A stretch of 64,000 nt of DNA from Contendibacter sp031732755 (lineage in GTDB: Bacteria > Pseudomonadota > Gammaproteobacteria > Competibacterales > Competibacteraceae), in assembly GCA_031732755.1 (NCBI GenBank), contig JAVMKI010000070.1, forward strand, positions 1 to 64,000, written 5' to 3'. The translations under genes were made by a program, and so were the position numbers. The stretch's first letter is position 1; every line of letters begins with the position of its first letter. Under the pieces are notes generated by a model, which worked only from the letters and a program-made list of their open reading frames with translations, ran no database searches and had not been told where the DNA came from. This document shows positions 1-8,447 of the stretch, piece after piece.

Positions 1-78
1 GTATCAGTAGGTCATGCAATATTATGGGGGTCGCATCACTTTGAATCACACCCGGTATGTATGCTCATGGTTGCTTGA

Positions 79-360
79 TTCAGGGGTTTCGACGGTGTCG
101 GTGCAAAGCCCGGGATTAGCGTTCGCGACGAGAGCTTCATTGATGAGGCTTACGGTTTTGAACTGGCCGCCGCGCTGGTGTGGTGTGAGGGTAAGAAACG
201 TTACGTCACTTGGGCGCAAGCCACGACTATGCTACAGTTACTGGAACTGTTACGGTGCTGGCGGGAGGTCGGCTTGAGCAGCGTGTTCGTCGGCTTGAAT
301 TTCCGCCCGAGGCGGGTTTCGGACCAGCGGCCCGTGGCCCGTGTAGCGAGGCGGTCGTGA
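79..360 (+). other. Open, protein-like frame upstream of the PEGA gene; possible gene remnant
   Basis: The frame is open from the TGA at 76-78 to a TGA at 358-360, and that stop overlaps the ATG of the next gene (TGATG), as in translationally coupled pairs. The translation looks protein-like (for example LAAALVWCEGKKRYVTWAQA). The first usable in-frame starts are GTG 178 and ATG 229, which leave only 60 or 43 residues, so the part before 178 would be untranslated. I recognise no family. It may be a 5'-truncated gene or chance. Nothing else is visible in 1-359. Confidence 0.3.
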
Positions 361-1565
361 TGAAGAATCCGCGTATCCTGGAAAAAATCGGCGCGATCCT
401 TTCCGTGATCTGCTGGCTAATCGCTGGGTCGCCAAACGGACCAGCGGTGGCCGCCGGATCGGCGGAACCCAAAAAAACGATTGCGGTGGTCGAATTCGCG
501 GTTCGTGGCAGCGATCTGGACCCACAGGCTGGCGCCATCATCGCCGACTCCATGACTTCGGCCATCGCCAGCCTGGGCTACTTTGCCCTCAAGGATCGCT
601 TGTCCCTGAGCGCCATCGCCAGAATCGCCAAAAACAATCCTTTCGGTTCCATCGGCCCCATCGACGCCGAAACGGCCATGCAATTGGGAAAATTGTATGG
701 CATTCATGGCATCGTGACCGGTACGGTCAGCCGGTTGGGGGATCGGGTCCGGGTTACGGCGCGTTTGATCGACACCCGCACCGGCACCGTCCTGCGCAGC
801 GGCGAGATCGAGGACCGGGATATCGACGCGGTCCAGGTCAAATTGAACAAGCTGGTGATGGCGGTCACGACCATGCCGGTTTCCTCGTCGCAATCCTGGC
901 GGGCCTTGACGGTCAAGACCGAACCCGTCAACGCCATGGTCAGACTGCTGAATGTCGGCCAGCCCTATCAACCGGGGATACGGCTGCCGACGGGCGTTTA
1001 TGATGTCGAGGTGAGCCATCCTGGGTACGTCACCCGCAAAGTCAGCGCGAGAATCGCCGAAAATGACGTGACTCTGCTGATCAATCTGGAAAAAGCCCTC
1101 TATGCGCTCACGATTGACATCGAGCCGCCCCAATCCCAAATCCATCTGGTCAACACGCTGAACCTCCGAAGACCCTATCGACCGGGGATGAAACTGGAAG
1201 CCGGCGTCTACCAACTGGAGATGGCCTGCTCGGGCTACCGAACCCAACACAGCACGATCACGATCACGGACGCGGACGTCAACATGGTGCTAAAGCTGGA
1301 GCCGCAACCGAATGGCTTGGCCGCTCCTGGCGGTTCGTCCCACGCTCAAGCCCCGCAAGCCAGCCAGGCCGCTCAACCGCCGACGCAAAAAACCACGCCG
1401 CGCGCCACCCAAACCGTGGTGACCCATCACCGGACCAGCAAACCCGCGCCGAGAGGCACCAGCGAGAATCGGCCCCCCTGGCCCAACCCGCCGACGCCGG
1501 AAGGCGGCGCCTTCAAGCAGGGATTGCGAAGACTGAAGGAGGACTTCAGAAGAGCTTTTTGGTAA
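360..1565 (+). CDS. Exported PEGA-domain protein with FlgO/CsgG-like N-terminal domain
   Basis: 401 residues from ATG 360; I prefer this start because the signal peptide follows at once (hydrophobic IGAILSVICWLIAG, likely cleavage near residue 32). Residues about 38-165 (KKTIAVVEFAVRGSDL onward, with IADSMTSAIASLGYF and GIVTGTVSRLGDRVRVTARL) resemble the FlgO/CsgG-type fold that binds envelope assemblies. Two PEGA repeats follow, about 180-245 and 250-310, each with a PYxPGxxLxxGVYxxEV-like core. The C-terminal tail is rich in Pro, Gln and Thr and probably disordered. PEGA domains often sit in surface proteins, but no precise job can be assigned. It is separated from ribF by about 140 bases with a possible promoter, so it is probably its own unit. 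Confidence 0.8.
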   Translation: MKNPRILEKIGAILSVICWLIAGSPNGPAVAAGSAEPKKTIAVVEFAVRGSDLDPQAGAIIADSMTSAIASLGYFALKDRLSLSAIARIAKNNPFGSIGPIDAETAMQLGKLYGIHGIVTGTVSRLGDRVRVTARLIDTRTGTVLRSGEIEDRDIDAVQVKLNKLVMAVTTMPVSSSQSWRALTVKTEPVNAMVRLLNVGQPYQPGIRLPTGVYDVEVSHPGYVTRKVSARIAENDVTLLINLEKALYALTIDIEPPQSQIHLVNTLNLRRPYRPGMKLEAGVYQLEMACSGYRTQHSTITITDADVNMVLKLEPQPNGLAAPGGSSHAQAPQASQAAQPPTQKTTPRATQTVVTHHRTSKPAPRGTSENRPPWPNPPTPEGGAFKQGLRRLKEDFRRAFW

Positions 1566-1655
1566 TTCGCGCGTCCCCACCGCCGAACGGCGCGACGAAC
1601 CGGCATTCCGCGCCGACGAGCGCGGGTGTGGTGTCAAGAAGCCGCCAATTATCCC

Positions 1656-1661
1656 TATAAT
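1656..1661 (+). promoter_or_regulatory. Possible -10 element for ribF
   Basis: A perfect TATAAT lies 44 bases before the ribF start chosen here. No good -35 is visible at 16-18 bases upstream. An upstream in-frame ATG at 1660 falls inside this box, which argues against using it as the start. Confidence 0.4.
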
Positions 1662-1704
1662 GCCGTTTCTCATCGATGATCCTCCTTCATTCTCGAAAAC
1701 CGGC

Positions 1705-2718
1705 ATGGAACTCATTCGCGGCCAACACAACCTCCAACCTCGCCATCGGGGTTGCGTCGCCACCATTGGCAATTTCGATGGCGTGCATCTCGGCCATCAG
1801 GTCATCCTCGCCCAACTGGCCGAGCAGGCCGCAGGCCTGCGCCTGCCCCGATTGGTGATCACCTTCGAGCCCCAGCCACAGGAATTTTTCGCCGGCCCCA
1901 AAGCGCCGCCGGCCCGGCTGATGCGCTTGCGGGAAAAGCTACTCGCGCTGACTGGCTTTGGCATCGAGCGGGTGCTGTGCCTGGAATTCGACCATCGGTT
2001 GGCGGCGTTGCCGGCGCAGGCCTTCATTGACGAGTTGCTGGTCAATCGCCTGGGCATCCGTTATCTGGTGATCGGCGACGATTTTCGCTTCGGTCATCGC
2101 CGCGCCGGCGATTTCGCGATGCTGGTCGAAGCCGGCCAGCGCCACGGTTTCGCGGTGGCGGACAATCACAGCTATATCCTGGATGGCGAGCGGGTGAGCA
2201 GTACTCGCGTCCGTCAGGCGCTGGCCCATGGCGATCTGGAACTAGCGGCGCGGTTATTGGGCCGACCCTACGACATGTGCGGGCGGGTGGCGCACGGCGA
2301 CCGTCGCGGGCGCACCCTCGGGTTTCCGACCGCCAATATCCATCTACATCGCCGCGTCACTCCGGTCTACGGCGTCTACGCCGTGCTGATGCGCGGTCCC
2401 GGCCTGGAATCCTGGCCCGGCATCGCCAACGTTGGTCGCCGCCCCACGGTCGAAGGCGAGCGCGAACGCCTGGAGGTGCATCTGCTCGACTTTCAGGGCG
2501 ATCTCTATGGCCGGCACGTCCAGGTGGATTTCCTGCATTACCTCCGCCCCGAGCAACGCTTCGCATCCCTGGCGGCCTTGCAAGCGCAAATCCAACAGGA
2601 CGAACGGACCGCCCGCGCCTGGTTCGCCGCGCGGGGCATGCAACCCCCTCACCTCCCACTCCTCTCTCAGCCGGGGAAAGAGGAGCCATCTCCCCTCCCC
2701 TCTCCCTTGACGAGATGA
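1705..2718 (+). CDS. ribF: Bifunctional riboflavin kinase / FAD synthetase
   Basis: 337 residues. It phosphorylates riboflavin to FMN and adenylylates FMN to FAD in the cytoplasm. The FAD synthetase domain (about 15-180) shows IGNFDGVHLGHQ, the nucleotidyltransferase HxGH-type motif, and SSTRVRQAL. The riboflavin kinase domain (about 185-305) shows the GRTLGFPTANI motif. ATG 1705 gives the usual M-x-LIRG opening; an ATG at 1660 would add 15 residues and lies on a TATAAT. The family is usually about 305-315 residues. Here the last 25 or so (rich in Pro, Leu, Ser) are encoded by a CT-rich hairpin sequence that looks like a dispersed repeat. The gene stands directly before ileS and lspA, the order seen in many gammaproteobacteria. 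Confidence 0.95.
   Translation: MELIRGQHNLQPRHRGCVATIGNFDGVHLGHQVILAQLAEQAAGLRLPRLVITFEPQPQEFFAGPKAPPARLMRLREKLLALTGFGIERVLCLEFDHRLAALPAQAFIDELLVNRLGIRYLVIGDDFRFGHRRAGDFAMLVEAGQRHGFAVADNHSYILDGERVSSTRVRQALAHGDLELAARLLGRPYDMCGRVAHGDRRGRTLGFPTANIHLHRRVTPVYGVYAVLMRGPGLESWPGIANVGRRPTVEGERERLEVHLLDFQGDLYGRHVQVDFLHYLRPEQRFASLAALQAQIQQDERTARAWFAARGMQPPHLPLLSQPGKEEPSPLPSPLTR
2641..2718 (+). repeat. CT-rich hairpin element forming the ribF 3' end
   Basis: Runs of CCTC/CTCC flank a short hairpin (ctcctct at 2659-2665 pairs with agaggag at 2679-2685). The sequence supplies the last codons and stop of ribF. Similar CT-rich segments occur at the rfbC end and inside gspE. Inferred to be a dispersed intergenic repeat captured by the reading frame. 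Confidence 0.5.
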
Positions 2719-2742
2719 GGAGTTTTCGAGCACCGGTTTTTC

Positions 2743-2747
2743 AGAGG
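2743..2747 (+). promoter_or_regulatory. Ribosome binding site deciding the ileS GTG start
   Basis: AGAGG ends six bases before GTG 2754. The frame is open far upstream (to 2277, inside ribF), so this site plus the conserved N-terminus sets the start. Confidence 0.7.
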
Positions 2748-2753
2748 TTTATC

Positions 2754-5591
2754 GTGGCCGATTACAAAGACACCCTCAACCTTCCCCAGACCGCCTTTCC
2801 GATGAAGGCCGATCTTGCCAAACGCGAGCCGGAATTGCTGCGTTATTGGCGGGAACTGGATTTGTACCAGCGGCAGCGCGTCGAATTCGCCGGGCGGCCC
2901 AAGTTCGTGCTGCACGACGGTCCACCCTACGCCAACGGGACGATTCATATCGGTCACGCCGTCAACAAGGTGCTCAAGGACATCATCGTCAAGTCCCGAA
3001 CCCTGAGTGGCTTCGACGCGCCCTACGTGCCGGGCTGGGACTGCCACGGTCTGCCCATTGAGCAGGTGGTGGAAAAGAAGTTGGGCAAGGTTGGGGTCCG
3101 GGTGGACGCCCGCCAATTCCGCACCGCTTGTCGCGCGTTCGCCGCCGAGCAAATCGCCAGCCAAAGCGCCGATTTTCAGCGGCTGGGGGTATTGGGCGAC
3201 TGGGCGAAGCCGTATCTGACCATGGATTTTCGCGCCGAGGCCGACATCGTGCGGTCGCTGGCGCGAATCGTCGCCAATGGCCACCTGTATCGTGGTTCCA
3301 AGCCGGTGTACTGGTGCATCGACTGCGGGTCGGCGCTGGCCGAGGCCGAGGTCGAGTACGAGGACCGCGATGCGCTGGCGATTGACGTGCGCTTTTCGGT
3401 GGTGGACCCCGAGGCGCTGATGACTCGACTGCACCATGTCGAAGGCCACGAGGGCAAGGGTCCGCTGGCCGTGGTGATCTGGACCACCACCCCGTGGACG
3501 CTGCCGGCCAACCAGGCGGTGGCGATCAATCCGGGGTTGGAATACGTGGTGGCGCAAGTCGAAACCGACCGGGGCCAGGAGCGACTGCTCGTCGCCGAAC
3601 CATTGCTGAAGGATTCGCTAGCGCGTTGGCAGGTCGAGAATTATCAGGTGATCGCCTATGGGCTGGGCGCCGAACTGGAAGGGCTGGCCCTGCGCCATCC
3701 ATTCCACGACCGGGAAGTGCCGGTCATCCTTGGCGATCACGTCACCACCGACGCCGGCACCGGCGCGGTCCACACCGCGCCTGCCCACGGCCAGGAAGAT
3801 TACGTGGTCGGTTCGCGCTACGGCTTGCCGGTGAACAACCCAGTCGGGCCGGACGGTCGTTTCCTGCCCGATACGCCGCTGTTCGCTGGCCTGCACGTGT
3901 TCGCCGCCAATGAACGGGTGATCGACACGCTGAAGATCCATGGCAAGCTACTGCGGGTCGCCAGTCTGAAGCATAGTTATCCGCACTGCTGGCGGCACAA
4001 GACCCCGGTGATTTTCCGCGCCACCGCGCAATGGTTCATCGGTATGGATCACCCACACACCTTGCGCGCTCAGGCCCTGACGGAGATCAAGAAGCTTCAC
4101 TTCACTCCCGACTGGGGCGAGGCGCGGATTCAGGGCATGGTGGCCAACCGCCCCGACTGGTGCGTATCCCGGCAACGCTACTGGGGTGTACCCATCGCCT
4201 TGTTCACCCACCAGCAGACCGGCGAGCTGCATCCGAACACGCTGGAACTGATGGAACAGGCGGCGCAACGCATCGAACAGGGCGGCATCGACGCCTGGTT
4301 CGAACTCGACCCAGCGGAACTGCTGGGCGCGGACGCGGCGCACTACGACAAGGTGACCGACACGCTGGATGTGTGGTTCGACTCCGGCACGACACATCTT
4401 TCGGTGCTGGATCGCCGACCGGAACTGCATTTCCCGGCGGAACTGTATCTGGAAGGTTCCGACCAGCACCGCGGTTGGTTCCAGTCTTCCCTGTTGGCCT
4501 CGGTGGCGATGCGCGGCGTCGCACCGTACAAGGGTCTGCTGACCCACGGCTTCACCGTGGACGCCCAAGGCCGCAAGATGTCGAAATCGCTGGGCAACGT
4601 GGTCGCGCCGCAAAAAGTGGTCAGTTCGCTGGGCGCCGACGTGCTGCGGCTGTGGGTGGCGGCGACTGATTATCGCGGCGAGATGGGCGTCTCCGACGAA
4701 ATCCTCAAGCGCATGGCCGACTCCTACCGGCGGATGCGCAATACCGCCCGCTTCCTGCTGGCCAATCTCAACGGCTTCGATCCCGCCCACGACCGGCTGC
4801 CACCGGAACGAATGCTGGCGCTGGATCGCTGGGCGGTGGATCGAACCCGCCGCTTGCAGGAGGAAATCCTGGAGGCTTACGATCAGTACCAGTTCCATCT
4901 GATCTACCAGAAGATCCACAACTTCTGCTCGGTGGACCTGGGCAGCTTGTATCTGGACATCCTCAAGGACCGCCAGTACACCACCGGGCGCGATAGCGTC
5001 GCCCGCCGCTCGGCGCAGACCGCGATGCACCACATCCTGGAAGCGATGACGCGCTGGCTGGCGCCGATCCTGAGCTTCACCGCCGAGGAAATCTGGCGGA
5101 ACTTGCCCGGCGAGCGTGGTCCATCGATCTTCTTGACCACCTGGCATACCGGACTGTTCGCGGTCGGCGACGACGAGCCGTTGAACGCCGCCTACTGGGA
5201 TCGGCTGATCGCCGTCCGCGAGGTAGTCAGCAAGGAACTGGAGAAACTGCGGGTTGCGGGTGGCATCGGCTCGGGGTTGGACGCGGAAGTGAACTTGTAT
5301 TGCGCTGGGAGTTTGGCCGAGGATTTGAGCCGGATCGGCGACGAGTTGCGTTTCTTCCTGATCACCTCCTACGCACGGGTTCAGCCTTTGACCGCCAAGC
5401 CGGAAGACGCGGTGGAAGTTCAGATCAACGGTCAACCGCTGGCGATCCGGGTAACCCCCAGCGTCCACGCCAAATGCGTCCGCTGCTGGCATCACCGCGA
5501 GGACGTAGGCCAGAACACCGAGCACCCGGAACTCTGCGGGCGTTGCGTGGACAATGCGTTTGGGACTGGCGAAGAGCGCCGGTTCGCCTGA
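2754..5591 (+). CDS. ileS: Isoleucyl-tRNA synthetase
   Basis: 945 residues, the usual length for the bacterial enzyme, which charges tRNA-Ile and edits misactivated valine. The GTG start gives ADYKDTLNLPQTAFPMK, the typical opening. The class I signatures are present: HIGH within TIHIGHAVNK near residue 65 and KMSKS within GRKMSKSLGN near residue 607. The CP1 editing domain lies between (TTPWTLPANQ and DAGTGAVHTAPAHGQEDY). The anticodon-binding domain follows, then a C-terminal zinc finger with CVRCWHHREDVG and CGRC. The gene follows ribF by 35 bases and precedes lspA. Nothing unusual beyond the GTG start. Confidence 0.98.
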   Translation: MADYKDTLNLPQTAFPMKADLAKREPELLRYWRELDLYQRQRVEFAGRPKFVLHDGPPYANGTIHIGHAVNKVLKDIIVKSRTLSGFDAPYVPGWDCHGLPIEQVVEKKLGKVGVRVDARQFRTACRAFAAEQIASQSADFQRLGVLGDWAKPYLTMDFRAEADIVRSLARIVANGHLYRGSKPVYWCIDCGSALAEAEVEYEDRDALAIDVRFSVVDPEALMTRLHHVEGHEGKGPLAVVIWTTTPWTLPANQAVAINPGLEYVVAQVETDRGQERLLVAEPLLKDSLARWQVENYQVIAYGLGAELEGLALRHPFHDREVPVILGDHVTTDAGTGAVHTAPAHGQEDYVVGSRYGLPVNNPVGPDGRFLPDTPLFAGLHVFAANERVIDTLKIHGKLLRVASLKHSYPHCWRHKTPVIFRATAQWFIGMDHPHTLRAQALTEIKKLHFTPDWGEARIQGMVANRPDWCVSRQRYWGVPIALFTHQQTGELHPNTLELMEQAAQRIEQGGIDAWFELDPAELLGADAAHYDKVTDTLDVWFDSGTTHLSVLDRRPELHFPAELYLEGSDQHRGWFQSSLLASVAMRGVAPYKGLLTHGFTVDAQGRKMSKSLGNVVAPQKVVSSLGADVLRLWVAATDYRGEMGVSDEILKRMADSYRRMRNTARFLLANLNGFDPAHDRLPPERMLALDRWAVDRTRRLQEEILEAYDQYQFHLIYQKIHNFCSVDLGSLYLDILKDRQYTTGRDSVARRSAQTAMHHILEAMTRWLAPILSFTAEEIWRNLPGERGPSIFLTTWHTGLFAVGDDEPLNAAYWDRLIAVREVVSKELEKLRVAGGIGSGLDAEVNLYCAGSLAEDLSRIGDELRFFLITSYARVQPLTAKPEDAVEVQINGQPLAIRVTPSVHAKCVRCWHHREDVGQNTEHPELCGRCVDNAFGTGEERRFA

Positions 5592-5724
5592 CGTGGAGAA
5601 CAGTCGGTCGTGAGTCCTTCCCTCAACCAGAGTTCCCTGTACCGCAAAACGCAACTGGCCGGTGTGGCGGAAAACGAGGGCATTCGCGTGGATTTCGCCA
5701 GCATCTTCGGTGGTGGGCTTTGAG

Positions 5725-6213
5725 ATGTTGAAAAAATGGATCTGGCTCAGCGTCTTGGTGATTGCGCTTGATCAGGCCACTAAACTCCTCGCCGAGACTT
5801 TTCTGGCCATGCACCAGCCGGTGCCGGTGCTGCCCTCGTTCAACCTCATGCTGACCTACAACACTGGCGCCGCCTTCAGCTTTCTGGCCGGCGCGGGTGG
5901 CTGGCAACGGTGGTTCTTCCTGGGACTGGGCGCGGCGGTCAGCATCGGGTTGATCGTCTGGCTGGGACGGCTCAAGCCGGGAGAAAAATGGCTGGCAACC
6001 GCCCTGGCATTGATCCTCGGCGGGGCGGTCGGCAACCTGATCGATCGGGCCTGGCTTGGACAAGTCATTGACTTCATCCAGCTTTATTATGACCGCTGGT
6101 ACTGGCCGGCCTTCAACATCGCTGATTCGGCCATCACCGTCGGCGCGGTGCTGCTGGTGCTAGAAAGCCTATGGTCCCGCAATACGAGCGACTTGCGGGA
6201 TCCCACCGTCTAA
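5725..6213 (+). CDS. lspA: Lipoprotein signal peptidase (signal peptidase II)
   Basis: 162 residues, typical for the family. This inner-membrane aspartyl protease removes the signal peptide from diacylglyceryl prolipoproteins. It has four predicted membrane segments (about 5-22, 60-80, 92-110, 133-152). Conserved motifs are DQATK near the N-terminus, NTGAAFSF, GNLIDR, and the two catalytic aspartates in VIDFI and FNIADSA. An in-frame ATG at 5662 exists, but ATG 5725 gives the normal MLKKWIWLSVLVIALDQ opening. It lies between ileS and ispH, the common gammaproteobacterial order. GspD in this window carries a lipobox and would be a substrate. Confidence 0.97.
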   Translation: MLKKWIWLSVLVIALDQATKLLAETFLAMHQPVPVLPSFNLMLTYNTGAAFSFLAGAGGWQRWFFLGLGAAVSIGLIVWLGRLKPGEKWLATALALILGGAVGNLIDRAWLGQVIDFIQLYYDRWYWPAFNIADSAITVGAVLLVLESLWSRNTSDLRDPTV

Positions 6214-6240
6214 TCGTCCACCGTCCACGACGAGGCCCGC

Positions 6241-7179
6241 ATGAGCATACATATTCATCTGGCTAACCCACGCGGTTTTTGCGCCGGGGTGGACCGGGCC
6301 ATCGGCATCGTCGAACGTGCGCTGGACCTGTTCGGCGCGCCGATCTACGTGCGCCACGAAGTTGTGCATAACCGCTTTGTGGTGGACAACCTGCGGCAAC
6401 GGGGCGCGGTGTTTGTTGAGGAGCTGGACGAAGTACCGAACGGCGCGACCGTGATCTTCAGCGCTCATGGCGTGTCGCGCACGGTACGGGAAGACGCCGA
6501 GCGACGAGGTCTCAAGGTCTTCGACGCCACCTGCCCACTGGTCACCAAGGTCCACCTGGAGGTGAGTCGCCACGCCCGCGCGGGTCGCGAGGTGATCCTG
6601 ATCGGCCATGCGGGTCACCCGGAGGTCGAAGGCACCATGGGCCAGTACGACGAGAGCCAGGGTGGGCGGATGTATCTGGTGGAAACGGTCGAAGACGTAG
6701 CGGCGCTGCCGGTGCGCGATCCCGCCGAGCTGGCCTATGTCACCCAGACAACCCTGTCGGTGGACGACACCGCGCGGATTGTCGCTGCCCTGCGCGAGCG
6801 GTTTCCAGCGATCCAGGGACCTCGCAAGGACGATATCTGTTACGCCACGCAGAACCGGCAGGACGCGGTCAAGGACTTGTCGCGGCGCTGCCAGTTACTG
6901 CTGGTGGTCGGCTCGCGCAACAGTTCCAACTCCAACCGGCTACGGGAACTGGCCGGGAAGGAAAGCACACCGGCCTGGCTGATCGACGGACCGGGGGATA
7001 TCGACCCGGACTGGCTGGTTGGAAAAACAGCCATTGGCGTGACCGCCGGCGCTTCGGCCCCTGAAGTGCTGGTGCGGCAGGTCATTGCCCGCCTGCGGGA
7101 ACTGGGCGCCACGGCGGTGACGGAAAGCGTGGGATGCGAGGAGAACGTGGTGTTCGCGCTACCCAGGGAACTGCGGTAA
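6241..7179 (+). CDS. ispH: 4-hydroxy-3-methylbut-2-enyl diphosphate reductase
   Basis: 312 residues. This iron-sulfur enzyme performs the last step of the methylerythritol phosphate pathway, making IPP and DMAPP. The three cluster-binding cysteines are visible in GFCAGVDRA (residue 14), DATCPLVTK and DDICYATQNRQ. The substrate-binding motifs HEVVHN, HPEVEGTMGQ and NSSNSNRL are also present. Start ATG 6241 lies 27 bases after lspA, with GACGAGG-type purines just upstream. Length and motifs are normal. It is probably co-transcribed with ileS and lspA. Confidence 0.98.
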   Translation: MSIHIHLANPRGFCAGVDRAIGIVERALDLFGAPIYVRHEVVHNRFVVDNLRQRGAVFVEELDEVPNGATVIFSAHGVSRTVREDAERRGLKVFDATCPLVTKVHLEVSRHARAGREVILIGHAGHPEVEGTMGQYDESQGGRMYLVETVEDVAALPVRDPAELAYVTQTTLSVDDTARIVAALRERFPAIQGPRKDDICYATQNRQDAVKDLSRRCQLLLVVGSRNSSNSNRLRELAGKESTPAWLIDGPGDIDPDWLVGKTAIGVTAGASAPEVLVRQVIARLRELGATAVTESVGCEENVVFALPRELR

Positions 7180-7273
7180 TTCCTCTCGAAAACAATTCCC
7201 ATCATGCTCACATCGCATCTCACACGATCACAGCTTCGTTCGTGTCGCCAAGCGAAGAGGATTTTGTATCGCC

Positions 7274-8356
7274 ATGATTCCCCATCTGTACGTCGCTCTG
7301 TCCGGGCATGGTTTCGGTCATCTGGCGCAGATCGCGCCGGTGTTGAATCAATGGCGTCGCCGCTGGCCAGACGCACAATTGACCCTGCAAAGCGTCTTGC
7401 CGGAGGAGGTATTGCGCGAGCGCATCGGTGGCCCCTTTACCGTGGTGTTTGGCGCGGCCGATTTTGGCATGGTGATGGTGGATGCCCTGGACGCCAACAT
7501 CGCCGAAAGTCTGGCCGCGTATCGAACCTTTCACGCTGAATGGGACACGCGGCTGGCCTGGCAGGAGCACATGCTGCGCGACGCGGCGCCGGATTTGCTG
7601 CTCGCGGACGTACCCTACCTGACTCTGGCGGCGGCGGCTCGGCTGGACATCCCGGCACTGGCGCTGTGTTCGCTGAACTGGGCGGACATTCTGGCCGGCT
7701 ATTACCCGAACGCATCCGATCTGCAAACACTCCGCGCGCCGATGCTGACGGCTTACAACAGTGCTGTCGCTTTCCTGCAACCAGCGCCATCCATGCCGAT
7801 GCCGGACTTGCGGAATGCCCGCGCCATCGGTCCCATTGCCGCCTTGGGCCAGGATCGGCGGATGGCGATTAACCGCCGGCTCGGTTTGGATGCGAGCGAA
7901 ACGCTGGTGTTGATGGGACTGGGTGGCGTGGCCATGCGTCCGCCGCTGGAAGCCTGGCCGGAATTGCCGGGAGTGCGCTGGCTGACCCCGCCGAATTGGA
8001 ATGTGGCGCGGCCGGACATGGCGAGTTGGGCCGGGCTGGACGATTACGGAATGCTGGATTTGATCCGTTCGTGCGACGTGCTGTTCACCAAACCCGGTTA
8101 TGGCGCGTTTACCGAGGCGGCTTGCAACGGGACGCGGGTACTCTACGTCGAACGCGACGATTGGCCGGAAGAGCCTTGGCTGAGCGACTGGCTGCTGAAA
8201 TGCGGGAGCGGCGTGAAAATCAACCGCCGGCAACTGGCAAGCGGTGCATTGGCGGAACCGCTGCGGGAGTTGCTGGCGCTACCCGCCAAGCCGCCGGTGG
8301 CGCCAACCGGCGCGGGCGAGGCCGCCGATTGGCTGGACCGGCTACTGGGATTGTAA
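7274..8356 (+). CDS. GT-B fold glycosyltransferase-like protein, substrate unknown
   Basis: 360 residues. The N-terminus reads MIPHLYVALSGHGFGHLAQ, the glycine-rich HGxGH loop seen in MurG-like GT-B enzymes. The C-terminal half has a nucleotide-sugar-site-like segment (CDVLFTKPGYGAFTEAACNG) in which a Lys-Pro-Gly-Tyr-Gly turn precedes a helix ending with a conserved acid. There is no signal peptide or membrane segment, so it is probably cytoplasmic. It is 94 bases after ispH on the same strand and runs toward prpE on the other. A glycosyltransferase role is inferred from these motifs; the donor and acceptor cannot be told. Confidence 0.65.
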   Translation: MIPHLYVALSGHGFGHLAQIAPVLNQWRRRWPDAQLTLQSVLPEEVLRERIGGPFTVVFGAADFGMVMVDALDANIAESLAAYRTFHAEWDTRLAWQEHMLRDAAPDLLLADVPYLTLAAAARLDIPALALCSLNWADILAGYYPNASDLQTLRAPMLTAYNSAVAFLQPAPSMPMPDLRNARAIGPIAALGQDRRMAINRRLGLDASETLVLMGLGGVAMRPPLEAWPELPGVRWLTPPNWNVARPDMASWAGLDDYGMLDLIRSCDVLFTKPGYGAFTEAACNGTRVLYVERDDWPEEPWLSDWLLKCGSGVKINRRQLASGALAEPLRELLALPAKPPVAPTGAGEAADWLDRLLGL

Positions 8357-8447
8357 GACGGTTGGCCGATGCTCAGGTTTGAGCGGTTCCAGCCGCTCCA
8401 TGGCGGAAGGCCACGAGCGGCTATGGACCCTGCGGAGGGTTGGCAAT

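Noticed and set aside
2277..2753. Upstream extension of ileS
   Set aside because: This part lies over ribF in another frame; the GTG at 2754 has a ribosome site and the conserved N-terminus.
3948..5654. Long minus-strand frame (568 codons) opposite ileS
   Set aside because: Antisense to a well-conserved gene; the translation is rich in His, Gln, Arg and Val as expected from a shadow frame of GC-rich DNA.
8381..8398. gagcgg/ccgctc hairpin after the GT-B-like gene as a terminator
   Set aside because: Six-bp stem and no T-run.
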